From Halocaridina rubra (lineage: Eukaryota > Arthropoda > Malacostraca > Decapoda > Atyidae), in assembly GCA_037179515.1 (NCBI GenBank), contig JAXCGZ010005734.1, positions 42,501 through 106,500 on the forward strand: a stretch of 64,000 bases of DNA, read 5' to 3'. Of the stretch, positions 39,120 to 51,700 are shown piece by piece. A program made the position numbers and the translations under genes. The notes below the pieces were generated by a model. The model searched no databases, was not told the origin of the DNA, and worked only from the letters and a program-made list of their open reading frames with translations. The number at the start of each line of letters is the position of its first letter. Position 1 is the stretch's first letter.

Positions 39120-39310
39120 CAAGCAGCTGTGGAAATAATGAACATTAGCACAACATCTATATTGTACAAATGCAGCTTGACAAGCCACAATATTTCCCAT
39201 CTCTGTTTCTGTTTTCTTCGTGCCCAGGCCTGATGAGGCTAGTTTTATAAAAAAAAAATTTTACCCGTCCTGGTGTCTCACACACACACAAAAAAGCAAG
39301 CAAGCTTGAA
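39120..39310 (+). mobile_element. LINE family J-like 3' end
   Basis: CATCTCTGTTTCTGTTTTC, GTGCCCAGGCCTGATGAGG, then an A run, and CCTGGTGTCTCACACACAC with a second A-rich end resemble the J 3' untranslated region. Confidence 0.5.
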
Positions 39311-40167
39311 ATCACACAGCAAAATCCAGTATATACATGTCATGCTGATGTTTGGTATTACAACTGCTTGTTGAATGGATTTTCCTTGACTCTTAAGAAA
39401 TGTATCATGGACAGTTTCGATATTCTTTTCACTCTGCCCACTTTGAGATCTTCTTGATCATGGTTTGTCCTTTAAAGATCAGGTCTCCATTAACTTTTGG
39501 AGGGTGTCAACGACGGTTTTCCTATTCGGTGCACATTGCTGTCTAGCCTTTCCAGAATCATCGCTGCACTTCAACACAGATTGAAAAGCCCCCTGTCATG
39601 TAGCAAATATACCCCTGTTATAGTCACCAGGGAAACAGAAGTAAACGGCACAAAACTTTAGAAGTGCACTCAAAACGATGCTCAACTACTAAGAGTTTAC
39701 CACAAGAAGAGCATTACTGGTCTATTACCTGAAATGAAAATTAAAAACTCATTCTTGTGAGGAGCTCTTGAAATGTATTTCTTTACTTGGTACTAGGGCT
39801 TTGCACCATTAAAATATTTTCATTAAATAACTTCTACGGAATAGATACTAGGATTTTTTTTACTGAAAGATTACATTCCAGAAAAAGAGAGAAATTTTTA
39901 TTAACTACAGATAGGTATTCTATCCAAAGTATTGATGAAGGATGAATATCTCGCTTGTATTTTCTAAACATTATAAGACCTGATTCAAAGGGATAGGGGA
40001 AAGTAGGGGGCGGCAATCCCATTTTCCCTTTCCCTTGCTACTGTACACCTGATGGTGGAGGTGAGGATGCGCAAGATATAAATAAGCCCTGCTACCTCCC
40101 TTTTTCTATTCAGTTTTAGCCACCCTCTAGACTTATGAGGATTGTAGCAGTACGGAAAAATAACGAG
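39311..40167. other. Intergenic spacer
   Basis: No gene seen. A decayed family D-like piece (CTATTCAGTTTTAGCCACCC) lies at about 40060-40150. Confidence 0.4.
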
Positions 40168-40384
40168 TACAGTGTTGCCCCACTTATCGCGGTAGTTCGG
40201 TTCCGGGACCCGGTGCGAACCAGGAAATCCGCGAAGTAGGATCAGCCTATATGTACATAGATATTTTAATATATTTTTACGTTTACACTGTATAAACTGT
40301 CCCTGTACTGTTAACATACCACCCTTTACTTCATAGATAACAGCATGCAAGCGTAAATTTATATGAAAGTGATAGGAAAACTTA

Positions 40385-41475
40385 CCATGAATGTGATGAT
40401 GATGTGACATACATACTCATTTACAATTATTTTTTCGTTTACATACTGTATAAACCCTCCCTGCACTGTTAAAAAACACCCTTTACATTATAAATAACAG
40501 CAAGCAATGTAAATTTTTATGAAAGTGATAGATAAAATTACGGTGAATGAGGTGATGACGTGACATACATACTCATTTACAATTATTTTTTTGTTTACGT
40601 ACTGTATGAACCCTCGCTGCACTGTTAAAAAAACACCCTTTACATTATAAATAACAGCAAGCAACGTAAATTTTTATGAAAGCGATAGGATAACTTACCG
40701 TGAATGTGATGATGATGACGTGACATACATACTCATTTACAATTATTTTTTCTTTTACGTACTGTATAAACCCTCCCTGCACTGTTAAAAAAACACCCTT
40801 TACATTATAAATAACAGCAAGCAACATAAATTTTTATGAAAGTGATAGGAAAACTTACCGTGAATGTGATGATGATGACATGACATACATACTCATTTAC
40901 AATTATTTTTTCGTTTACGTACTGTATAAACCCTCCCTGCACTGTTAAAAAAACACCCTTTACATTATAAATAACAGCAAGCAACGTAAATTTTTATGAA
41001 AGAGATAGATAAAAATACTGTGAATGAGATGATGATGACGTGACATACATACTCATTTACAATTATTTTTTTGTTTACGTACTGTATAAACCCTCCCTGA
41101 ACTGTTAAAAAAACACCCTTTACATTATAATTAACAGCAAGCAACGTAAATGTTTATGAAAGTGATAGATAAAATTACGGTGAATGAGGTGATGATGACG
41201 TGACACACATACTCATTTACAATTATTTTTTCGTTTACGAACTGTATAAACCCTCCCTGCACTGTTAAAAAAACACCCTTTACATTATAAATAACAGCAC
41301 GCAACGTAAATTTTTATGAAAGTGATAGATAAAATTACGGAGGATGAGGTGGTGATGACGTGACACACATACTCATTTAGAATTATTTTTTCGTTTATGA
41401 ACTGTATAAACCCTCCCTGCACTGTTAAAAAAACACCCTTTACATTATAAATAACAGCAAGCAACGTTAATTTAC
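40385..41475 (+). repeat. ~160-bp tandem array, seven units
   Basis: Units are marked by TGACATACATACTCATTTAC at about 40405, 40561, 40722, 40882, 41041, 41203 and 41361 (spacing 156-162), each with CCCTCCCTGCACTGTTAAAA and CAGCAAGCAACGTAAA. The element's own left flank (40290-40385) contains a diverged half unit, the probable source. Confidence 0.95.
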
Positions 41476-41570
41476 ATTTCCAATAAAAAAATGAAAATAC
41501 TGAATTTTTTTTTTTTTTTCAATATTTTAATATTTTTGCGTATACCCATAAAATAATATAACAATTTATC

Positions 41571-41571
<1 letters not shown>

Positions 41572-41627
<56 letters not shown>
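41572..41627. repeat. A56 homopolymer
   Basis: Fifty-six consecutive A immediately inside the right terminal repeat. Such length is prone to assembly error. Confidence 0.97.
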
Positions 41628-41628
<1 letters not shown>

Positions 41629-41699
41629 GCGATAGAGAGAACGCGAACCAAGAAACGCGAATAACCGGGGTAACACTGTACTCTAGTTTGCGCTTGGAG

Positions 41700-42550
41700 A
41701 AGGCAATGTGAAAGTACAGTATGTCATAAATATAATCAAAGGAGAGTTTTCCTCTGTCTACACAATAACATCCAGTTAATATAAGAATGGTCTCAGAATG
41801 CAATATCGCAGAGCTCTGTCAATTAATCCCATACCTGTTTAACATAACTTTCACAGCATGTTTTTAAACTTAACTAAAGATAATGAGCTCTAAATACAAA
41901 CAAACTCCAAGCAAACTTAACACAATCAGTTCTGGCACTCACTTCTGGTAGCATGTACCACAGTGCCGTGGGCTGCTTAGCTCTACATCACCATTGTGAT
42001 TATATGGTAATGCTGTACTGCCTATTGGTATGCTAGCATGCTCACAACTGTATCACAAGTATATTTTTGAGAATCAAAATGCCACAGCCATACTTTGAAA
42101 TCTAAGCATTAAATTTCAGTTTTTCAATAGCCACAATACTCATAGTAAAGGCTTATACAAAGCTTCTAGTAAAGCATACATTCACAACCAAAGAGATCCG
42201 TAAAGCAAAATAACCACAGCCTAAACCTCTGCAAAGTCATTCATTTCCAGAGAAAGTCTTTAGTAAAGCTAGAAAATTAACAGGAAACAACACTCAAATA
42301 ATATGCAGTTAAATGCCGCACACTTCAAGCTGTAATCAGGTTAGTTGTCTTTGAGACTGTCGCCAATACTCAAGAAAATATGCAGTCAGAGGTCGTATAC
42401 TTCAAGATGCCATTGGGTTAGCTTCTCTAAATATATGAATGTAGTACAACCCCTCCAACAAGTTCATTACATTCTGTAAACAATCAAAAAATCTTATAAG
42501 AACAGAATGAAGTTTATCTCCCATCCACTACTTTTTTAAACATTAAATAT
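41700..42550. other. Intergenic spacer
   Basis: No gene, tail or terminal repeat recognised. Confidence 0.4.
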
Positions 42551-42554
42551 TATT

Positions 42555-42700
42555 TCTTGTCCGAGAAAGAGATGGCTGGATTGTGTGAACAGAACTCTAA
42601 AAAATAGAGGAACATCCGTGCAACAGGTGGAGGAGGAAAGACTATACACAGACAGAAGCGAGTGGATGAGCTTCATACATGGTCAGCCGACTGACAGAGA
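42555..42700 (+). pseudogene. LINE reverse-transcriptase C-terminal remnant
   Basis: One frame reads RWLDCVNRTLKNRGTSVQQV and SEWMSFIH, resembling the R(R/K)RWxDCV..DL...G...A.DR..W tail of RTE-like LINEs (compare RRRWMDCINDDL at 54310). Only this tail is present. Confidence 0.45.
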
Positions 42701-43370
42701 GAACTATCTACTCAGGCGTATAGTGAGAAAATGAGAAAAAATAAATTTTTACTCACTTTATTAACTTTGCTAATGACTTTTCACGACAGAAACTACAAGT
42801 CTATAGTATACAAGGGATATATTGATATATTTTATTTAAAATGTTTTTATTGAGAGGAAGCTTTAAAGATATACTATAGATGATAATCGTTTGATGTGAA
42901 ATCACTATTTGAGCCTACTCTGTATCTGAAATACTTTAAACAGATCAATATTTTTCTATGGCAGTGAACAGATTGACATTTGAGGAGAATGGAAACTATA
43001 TGGACACTACAGTTTTCATAAAACAATCTAGTTATATCCCTGAAACCAAGCAATTATGCTTCAATGCAATTAAGAAAGTAATATAAGTAATCTCTCAAGT
43101 TATTTAACAGGATATAAGGTGGAAAATCTCATATTTTAAAATATTTTTCAAATAATGATATTGGACAAACTCCTAGAGAATGAAATTTAAAAGCCCATAA
43201 TCAACCAGGACACACTATTTGTATATTAGTAACTCAATGTTTACATATTTCATCACTTACTTGACACAAATTTAAGGACACCAACTATGGCTTAGCACAT
43301 CCTACAATACTACTTGGACAAGTCATACCAATGCACCCCCCCCTGTTATTTTAATGCCATTTCATATAAA
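42701..43370. other. Intergenic spacer
   Basis: AT-rich, nothing recognised. Confidence 0.4.
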
Positions 43371-43371
43371 A

Positions 43372-43537
43372 CAATTAGTCCCCATTTGAATGGGGGTGGA
43401 CAAAAATATGCTGGAACTGGGGGATTAAGGCTGGATGTCCTCCCGAATGCCTCATGGTGGAATTGAATCCTGGTTAGTCAGGCTTGCCACATCCTGACTC
43501 ACGCACTCTGCCAATAAGTTATCGCAGCCTCCATACT
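43372..43537 (-). mobile_element. SINE family A, minus orientation
   Basis: Tail palindrome CCCCATTTGAATGGGG, then GGGGATTAAGGCTGGATGTC and GGAATTGAATCCTGG (B-box side), with the head at CGCACTCTGCCAATAAG. A fairly complete copy. Confidence 0.72.
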
Positions 43538-43574
43538 TTGCACCTCCTATAACAGATACATACCACATTGTCCA

Positions 43575-43871
43575 TGTTAGTTTGTGTAAGCTATCATGTT
43601 TGCTAATGACATCACGACTGCCGCCATATTTACGAATGACGTCATGACAGTATGTTTACGTGGATCAGCTGGGCTGAGAGAGTGGTTAGAGGACTGAGAG
43701 ACGCAGCTAAGACTTGAGTTAAGGAAGAAACTATATAGTAGACTGAAGCACCTGGACTCCTAGTTAATTTTAGACATAACCTGCCGGTGTATTGGAGTCG
43801 GGTTGGATTATCTGGAGTTGGTTATTGGTGGGTCTAGACAACATTTGCTGGTGAGTAAAAGTTTATTAACA
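43575..43871 (+). repeat. 5' LTR
   Basis: Begins TGTTAGTTTGTG and ends AGTTTATTAACA, i.e. TG...CA. Contains two TGACGTCA-like segments (GACATCACGACTG, GACGTCATGACAG). Confidence 0.93.
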
Positions 43872-43892
43872 TTGGTAGCAGAACCGAGATCA
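43872..43892 (+). other. Primer-binding site
   Basis: TGGTAGCAGA (43873-43882) is complementary to the 3' end of metazoan initiator tRNA-Met (…TCTGCTACCA). It starts one base after the LTR, where minus-strand DNA synthesis would be primed. Complementarity fades after ten bases. Confidence 0.75.
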
Positions 43893-43929
43893 ACATTGGC
43901 GTCGTCTGGCAGCAGCTAGTGTCCACCGA

Positions 43930-44725
43930 AATTTGTGGATGAGCTGGCCTAAGAAAATTGGAGGAAAGATATTGAGATCTGGCGTAAATTAATGGATTTG
44001 CCAAAGAAAATCAAGTATTAGCCATTCATTTGTCACTTGAAGGAAGGGCGAGGTTGGCTTCCTCCGAGTTTGAGATTAAGGATTTGGAAAATGATGATGG
44101 TGTTAAGACATTGTTAGACAAGCTTGATGGTTTGTATTTGGCAGAGGAAGTTTGCAGCATTCCAGGACCTCTATCATTTAAGGAGGCAAAGTGATCAAGA
44201 TATTAGGAAATTTGGGTCAGTATTTGAACATACATATTTTTTGTTTACTACCCAAGGTATGACACTCCCAGAGTCAGTTATGGCTTCCATGCTACTTGCC
44301 TCATGCAATTTAAGTGACAGTGAGCAGCAATTGGTGATGTCGGCCATCTCTGATGTGACATATAATATTATGAAAGCTGCTTTGAACCGCATATTTGCTA
44401 GGGATATTAGTGTACAGCCTGGCGCTGTTGGTGTAGTTAAGAGTGAAATGGGAACCAGTCTTCCTGGCAGAGGAAGTGGAAGGTGACATTAAGGAGGAAG
44501 AGGCATTTATGGTAAGAGGTTTCCAGCATGGAGGACGTAGGTCCCGAGGTGGTCGTAGGGGAAGACTATCAACCAGGTTAAGGGGATAACCCCATCTGCC
44601 CACAAGTAGAAGGCAAAATCCTCTAGGGCCAGATGGGAAGGTGTCAAGGTGCTTGATATGCAACTCACGATTCCACTGGGCACACAAGTGCCCAGATGCA
44701 TATGAAAATACGCCTAATGAAGGGA
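43930..44725 (+). pseudogene. Copia gag, frameshifted
   Basis: One frame reads GFAKENQVLAIHLSLEGRAR and GVKTLLDKLDGLYLAEE, then shifts near 44143 to FAAFQDLYHLRRQSDQDIRK, GMTLPESVMASMLLAS and ITYDVxxxMKAALNRIF-like sequence. A further break near 44485 precedes a CCHC zinc knuckle, CLICNSRFHWAHKC (C-x2-C-x4-H-x4-C), at about 44650-44695. Gag would form the particle and the knuckle bind RNA. At least two frameshifts prevent expression. Confidence 0.8.
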
Positions 44726-44789
44726 CACTGAGGCAGTGTATCTGTCAATATTTACAGATTAAGCCGGAGGAAAGGAAAAGCTCGCGAAG

Positions 44790-47700
44790 CTTGTAGAGGA
44801 GTCCGCTGGTTGTATAGTTTTAGACTCGGGGTGCTCCGTGACAGTGTGTGGCAGTACTTGGCTCCATAATTTCGTGAAAAACCTCAGTGATTATGAGCGG
44901 ACGGGTATAATTGAAGAATCGTCGGCTGCCACATTTACCTTTGCCAACGGGGTCACTATTCCCTCTCTCAAGCAAATCACTCTGCCATGTTTTATTGGTG
45001 GTATGAGAGCGGAAGTTGTGACTGACGTGGTGGATTGTAACATCCCATTACTCCTGAGTGGGCGGTCGATGAAGAAGACGAAGATGTTAATTAACTTTGC
45101 AACTGACCAATTTAAGATTCAAGGTAGGATTATTGATTTGCACACATCAGTATCAGGCCACTATGTTACTGATATCAGCGTGACTAGTGCAGGAGTTGGG
45201 TGCTGTGATCGCCTTGGCTGCCTTGCAGGGGAGAGATGTGAGGAAAATGGCTTACAAGCTCCACAGACAGTTTGGACACCCTACAGCGGCTAAGCTAATG
45301 AAACTCATGCAGGGATTAAGGACTCAGAACTAGAACAGGCAGTCCAAAAGTAACCAAGGAGTGTGAAATTTGTATTAGATTTGGAAAAGAGAGACCATGC
45401 CCATTAGTCAGTTTGCCTATGGCTTCTCGGTTCAATGAGGCCATTGCCTTATACCTTAAGGTTTGGGGTGCAAAATATATTCTTGTCATCATTGACTTGG
45501 CTACACTGTTTTGTACAACAACAGTTATTGGGGATATACGGGCTGCCACCATTATCAAGGCCCTGTTCCAGAGTTGGATTGTTATATTTGGAGCACCAGG
45601 GAAAATCCTATCTGATAACGGTTGTGAATTTAACAATGAAGAGATGCAGCCACTGGGAAAGGCATTCAACATCAAAATCGTGGCCACTGCAGCCGAGAGC
45701 CCCTGGAGCAACGGACTGTGTGATCGGTTAAATGCAGTAATTGGGAATATTGTAAGGAAAATCATAGAAGAAAGTAAAGGTGACTTGGAGGTTGCCTTGG
45801 CCTAGTCAGTGTCGGCGAGAAATGCCCTCACTAATTTCTCTGGATTTTCCCCTAATCAGCTTGTTTGGTCACAACCCAGGACTTCCCAAGGTGTATGCCA
45901 ATGATCCCCCATCACTGGAAGATACTGGGACATCAGAAGTTGTGAGGAACCATTTGAATGCTCTTCATCTAACAAGGAAGGAATTTGTGAAAAATGAATC
46001 TGATGAACATCTGGCCAGGGCACTACAACACAACATTCGTGCTAGTGACCTTTATAATGTACAGAATGGTAATGAGGTTTTTTACAAGAAACATGACAGT
46101 TACGAGTGGCATGGACCCGGGAGTGTAACTGGCAGAGATGGAAAGCAAGTCTTAGTGAGGCATGAGGGAGTTTATGTGAGGGCCCATGCATGTAGGCTTT
46201 CAAGGGTTCCAGCTTCTGCTGGGGAGGTAAGAGACAGTGATGCAGATGGGGCCATGCAACATAAGGATGTAGAGCCAGAGCCAGTGGTGTCTAGAGAGCA
46301 CGAGCATGCAGAGGAGTCCGAGAGTGACGATGGGCACTGTGAACCAGAGGAGAAGGATTATGATAGGTCAGGAGAACCCGAAGGTGTGCCTGTGCCACAG
46401 CAGCCTTTATACCTTATTGCAGGCCAGTGGGTACAAGGCATTCGTAGAGAGTGTGGTGAGCTGATGTCTGGACGAGTTGTGAGCCGGGCTGGCAAAGCCA
46501 CAGGAATGTACAAAGACTGTTACAATTTTCGTTGGGATTCCGATGGGAGCATCTCTTGGGCGGATCTGAACCGAGATTTTAGCACCTGGAAGATTGTCGA
46601 TGAGGGTACAGAAATGACAATTCTCTTCAACTCTGAGGAGGTAATGTGTGGTAAGGAAAAAGAAATCCAGAACTGGTGGGACAAAGTCTATGAAAAGGTA
46701 GAAGCTGTCGGTCAAAAGACCATCTGTGTGGTGGAATGTGACGGAGAAAGTAAAGAGAGGAAAAATGGGGGTGAAGGCACGCCTGGTGGCAAGAAGATTT
46801 GAGGAGGACATGGGTGAACTTCGCAAGGATTCCCCGACATGCTCAAAGGAAGCCATACGTTTGGCATTATCACTTACTGCGGCCATGGGTTGGACCTGTC
46901 ACTTCTTGGATGTTAAGGCAGTCCACTTGCAGGGCAATGAAATCAGTAGGGACTATATATACGCCCTCCTCCGGAGTTCACTGATGGTCGGCTATGGAAG
47001 CTGAGAAAGACTGTATATGGCTTGTGTGATGCAGCTCATCATTGGTACCTCAGAGTGAAAGACCAGTTAACAGATCTCAGCACTCAGGTGTCTTCACTGG
47101 ATACGGCATTGTTTTACTGGAGACAGAATGGCAAGACTGGGGCGTGATCTGTATTTATGTGGATGATTTTCTGTGGGCGGGGACTCCAGATTTCAAGAGT
47201 AAAGTGATAGACCAGTTGAAGCAAGTTTTTCTGATTGGAAGCTCTGAGCCAAAGGCATTTAAGTATGTAGGTTTGAACATCACCTCATACAAAAATGGCA
47301 GCTTTACATTGGACCAGCTAGATTATGCATCCACCTTGACTCTCATGACAGTCAATCGTAAATGGGCAAGTGTGAAGATGGGAGAAGTATCAGAGTTGGA
47401 AAGATCGGAATACAGAGCACTGGTAGGGCAGTTAAATTGGATTGCCACTCATACCCGTCCAGACATTGCCTTTGACATGTGTGAACTGAGTGCAGCATGT
47501 ACCCGGGCAACAGTGTATGACATCTTGCAATTTAACAAGGTTATCTAGAGTGAAGACAAACAACATTTGGCTGCATATGCCAAGATTGTCAAGGTTTGAG
47601 AATTGTTACCTTGAGTGCTTTTCAGATACTTCTTTTGCTAACCTGGTGGGTAGTGGGTCACAATGAGGTTTTATCATATTCTTGAGGAGTGATGACGAAA

Positions 47701-48077
47701 AAAGATGCCCCATCTACTGGCAATCAAAAAGGATCAGACGGGTGGTTAAGTCCACTCTGTCCGCGGAGGTATTGGCTTTACTGAATTGTCTTGAGACGGC
47801 TGTGTACCTAGCCAGAATACTGCAGAAAATATCTGGTTGTGGAAATCTAAGGATTTGGACCTTCGTTGACAACAAGAGCCTGGTGGATTCTCTGCATTCA
47901 AGTAGGAGTGTAGATGATAGAAGATTAAGGATCGATATAGCAGTACTATGTGAGATATTGGAGCGTGGAGAGGTTGCTGAAGTGGCTTGCGGGGAATCAT
48001 CGGGACAGCTGGCTGATTGCTTCACTAAGAAGGGGGCTTCACCAAAGCAACTCCATGCTGCCATCAGCAATGATTAA
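44790..48077 (+). pseudogene. Copia pol: protease, integrase, reverse transcriptase, RNase H
   Basis: In order: protease with VLDSGCSVTVCG (44817-44853); integrase with the HRQFGHP zinc-finger start, ECEICI, IIDLATLF, SDNGCEF and SPWSNGLCDRLNAV; a KQVLVRHEGVYVRAHACRL C-terminal segment; RT with FLDVKAVHLQGNEI (D present), WKLRKTVYGL and IYVDDFLW; RNase H with TRPDIAFDMCE, WQSKRIRRVVKSTLSAEVLA and TFVDNKSLVDS. The third DDE residue of integrase is Asp (CDRLN) where the family and the second element here have Glu (CERN). Frame breaks occur near 45300, 45790, 46770, 47010 and 47550. Confidence 0.88.
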
Positions 48078-48162
48078 ATTAAAGCACAGTATATCAGATA
48101 CAGCACTTGTATGTGGACTACTGGGGAACAGACTATGTAAAGGAATACATAGGACACTGTAT

Positions 48163-48187
48163 AAAAAAAAAGTAAGAAGGACGAGGG
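48163..48187 (+). other. Polypurine tract
   Basis: Purine-rich sequence AAGAAGGACGAGGG directly before the 3' LTR, with one C. It would prime plus-strand synthesis. Confidence 0.6.
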
Positions 48188-48487
48188 TGTTAGTTTGTGT
48201 AAGCTATCGTGTTTGCTAATGATGTCACGACTGCCGCCATATTTACAAATGACGTCACGACAGTATGTTTATGTGGGTCAGCTGGGCTGAGAGAGTGGTC
48301 AGAGGACTGAGAGACGCAGCTAAGACTTGAGCTAAGAAAGCGACTGTACAGTAGACTGAAGCACCTGGACTCCTAGGTAATTTTAGACATAATAACCTGC
48401 CGGCGTATTAGAGTTGGGTTGGATTACCTGGAGTTGGTAACTGGTGAGTCTAGACAACTTGTGCTGGTGAGTAAAAGTTTATTAACA
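48188..48487 (+). repeat. 3' LTR
   Basis: Same TGTTAG...TTAACA termini as 43575-43871, with about 24 substitutions and a 3-bp insertion (ATAATAACC). Confidence 0.93.
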
Positions 48488-48774
48488 CTCCATACATTGA
48501 TAACTTGATACTATGCATCAGTAAGTTGCTGCTTTGGAAGTCTGCCTTAAGGTATTACGGATTCAATTAGGACTGATCCAGACAGCTCCAGGTTAAGTTT
48601 TCCTTCAGGCATGGTTCTTTCCTTATGCCTACATCTACAACGAATATTCTGGCATATTCGTTACACACCTCTTGCTCTCCCATTACATTTGACAAGTCTC
48701 AACACTCCCCATATATTTCATTATGCCCTCTTTTTTTCCTCATTTTTGCTATATTTATGGAAGGTCCATAGCAT
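48488..48774. other. Spacer between Copia and LINE J copy 3
   Basis: Pyrimidine-rich towards the right and possibly part of the LINE 5' region. No coding evidence. Confidence 0.4.
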
Positions 48775-51700
48775 ATGGCCCCCAGTACCTGGCATAGAGG
48801 GGTGATAAGAATCTCTGGGGATCTTGTCAACTCCACTATTGACATGGGAGTAGACAGGGCTGGTGACAGTAATGGTTCTACCCTTAACTTTGCACCTCCT
48901 AATAGATCTGCTTCTCACACTCTCCACTTTTCTAACATTCGTGGTTTGAACTCTAATCTTTCATTTGTGGAACAGGACTTGGGTACATCTCTCCCTAACC
49001 CCTCCTCCTCTCTGAAACCTAGCTGTCTAGCCATGCTTCCACTGATCCATTTCAAATCTCTCACTATTACCCGTGTTCTCATTTTCGTTCCAAAGGTGGG
49101 GTCTGTGCCTAATGCAACACTAACACTCCTATTGCAAGGCTCATGGACCTTGAATCTCCTGACTTTCATATTCTCTAGCTGAAAATCTATTATTCCACTA
49201 CCACTAAATTCCTTTGCTTCTGCTACTGTTCTCCAAACTCCACTGACTTTATGTCTTTCTTTGACTATCTGTCCTCTTGTTGTGAGTCCTTGCAATCTTC
49301 TTACCTACAAGCTGAAGTTCTCTATAATGGAGACTTCAGTGTACACCACAGAGTGGCTTAATTCTTCTCACACAGATGTGGGAGGAAATGAGACCCTTGA
49401 TTTCTCTATTACTCATGATCTGGTGCAAATGATCAAACTTCCTACTCACGTTCCCAATCGACACAAACATGCAGCCAAAACTCTTGACCTATTTCTTACT
49501 TCTAACCCTTCAAACTACTCATATTCAGTGCGTTCTCCTCTTGGTAAATCTAACCGCTCTGTGATCTCAATCTCTTCCACTTTCATCCCCCTCCCTCAAT
49601 TCCTCTTACTCAGCGCCACCTTTGGCACTTACAGCGTACCCAATGTGAAGATTTGCATAATTTCCTCTTTGATTTCCCACAGGATAACTACTGCTTTTGG
49701 TTCCGAAACCCTGATCAGGTAGCCCTAAAAGTTGCTGAGAATATAACCTTGGGAATGGAGGCATTTATCACCTCCTCAATGAAAGCTTTTTCTCCCCTTA
49801 ATGCTTGATTTGACTGTGCCTGCTATGGCTATTCAGGCCAGGGATCGGGTACAACGGTCTTACCACACCTCTTCTTTTGATTTAACTCGATCTGCTTTTA
49901 TTGTAGCTAGGAATCGCTGTGCTGCTCAGATTCAAAGGTCTAAAGCTTCCTTTGTTAGAAGGAATGTTGAGGACCTTAACTCCTCTTCCACTGGTAAATG
50001 TTTCTGGTCCTTAGCCAATAAGTTCTGTAACTAAAGCTTTCTCCCTCTCATTCATTCTGATGTTTCTACAGCTTGCTCTCCCACAGACAAAGCCACTTTC
50101 TTTAGCTTTAATTTTTCTGCCAACTCTTCACGATTCCAGTGTACCTGTCCTTGAATCTGTATCCCTCTCTAACCCTATGCCTTCCCTTATCCTTTCTTCA
50201 TGCAGAGTTCATACGGTTCTTTGCTCACTAAAGACAAACAAGGCGTCTGGTCCCAATGACATCCCTGCAAGGTTCCTTAAGGAGTTTGTAGAAAAACTGT
50301 CTCCCGTGCTTTGCTGTCTTTTTCACAACTTTCTTTCAAACAGTTATCTATCCTTCATCTTGGAAGCATGCTCTAGTGCAACCTGTTCTTAGGATGGGTG
50401 ACCACTCTATTTCCTCAAACTACTGACCTATTGCCCTAACCTCTTCTGTCGCTAATATATTCAAAACTTTGCTCCATGCTCACTTCTTGAAACCTCTTGA
50501 ATTTAAGTCACTCATCTCTAATCACCAGTACGGCTTCTGCAAGGCAAGAGCCCTTGGTAGTCTCCTGTCCTATCTTACTCAAATATGGTCATCTTTTCTG
50601 AGGAACTATGGCGAATCCTTTGTCATCGCCCTTTTGACAGTCTGGCACAAGGCTCTGTTGGCCAAACTCCCAGCCTATGGCTTTCACCCTTTTCTCTATT
50701 CTCTGACTTCCAGTTTTCTTTTGGACCGCTTTATTTCTGTGGTTGTTGATGGTGCAACATCTAGCCCATTCCCTGTTACCAGTGGTGTTCCACAGTGCTC
50801 TGTTCTTTCACTTACTCTGTTCCTTTTCTTTATTAACAATCTTTTTCGATCCCCATCTTCCTCTCTTCTTCTTGCCTTTGCTGACGATTCTACCCTTCAT
50901 TTTTCATCTGCCTTTTCTTCACAACCTTCATCTGCTACTCGTAATCGGCCTCGTATCACTCTTTCTTCTACTCTCAACTTTGATTTGCAGAGGGTATCTG
51001 AGTGGGGAACCCGAAATTTAGGTAAATTTAATGCCTCCCAGACAGTTTCTGGCTATCTCTTTATCATCTTCTCCTCCTGATAACCCTATTGTCTTTGAAA
51101 CTTAAAAAATTTACCCTCTTAATTCTGGCAACATATTAGGAATTCAGACAGCCCATTGTCTTGGAGGAATCACATAATCCAAATTTCTAAATCTGCATCC
51201 AAAAAATTGGGGGTTCTCTTTCATTTTTGTCACTACTTTAACTCTTTCCAGTTACTTAAAATCTATAAAGGACTTATCCGTCCCTGCTTAGAATACTACT
51301 TGTACATTTGGGGTGCTTCTTCTTATACTTATCTCCTTGATAGGGTTAAATCTAAGGCAGTCGGACTCATTAACGACCCTTCTCTTACTTCAAATCTGGA
51401 TTCTCTTTTTCTTCGTCATTAGGTATTATTCTTTTCTCTTTTCTATCGCTACAACTCATTACTGCTCTGATGACTTGGCGAGTTGCATCCCTCTCCCACT
51501 GCCGAGCCCAAGTAACACTTGCCAAGTGACCTCGTCTCACAGGTTCTGTGTGGAGATTTGTAGCTCGCAGACTGGTCGGTGCAGCGACAGCTTCTTCAAC
51601 ATCTACCTCCAGACTCTGGAACTCTCTTGCTCCTTTTGTCTTTCCTAATTCTTATAACCTATCTTCCTTCAAAACACGGAACTATCGTCATCTCATGCCT

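Larger units (their letters stand above)
40170..41678. mobile_element. Non-autonomous Tigger/pogo-like element with an internal array
   Basis: Starts CAGTGTTGCCCCACTTATCG and ends, reversed, CAGTGTTACCCCGGTTATTC, each next to a TA (40168-40169, 41679-41680), the duplication made by Tc1/mariner/pogo transposases. The left end includes a further CGCGG...GGTTCC...GGAAATCCGCG self-complementary segment. No transposase remains. The interior is an array of ~160-bp units (40385-41475), a T17 and an A56 run. It would depend on a Tigger transposase in trans. Confidence 0.9.
43575..48487 (+). mobile_element. Copia-type LTR retrotransposon, decayed
   Basis: Two ~300-bp LTRs flank gag, protease, integrase, reverse transcriptase and RNase H in the Copia (Ty1) order, with integrase before RT. 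A tRNA-iMet-type primer site and a purine tract are in place. The flanks GTCCA and CTCCA differ at one base and may be a 5-bp target duplication. By eye the LTRs differ at about two dozen sites plus a 3-bp indel, so the insertion is old. Several frameshifts break the coding region. The protein style (gag with a PESVMASMLL-like helix, RVVKST RNase H) matches the metazoan Copia lineage that includes GalEa-type elements; that assignment is an inference. Confidence 0.93.
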
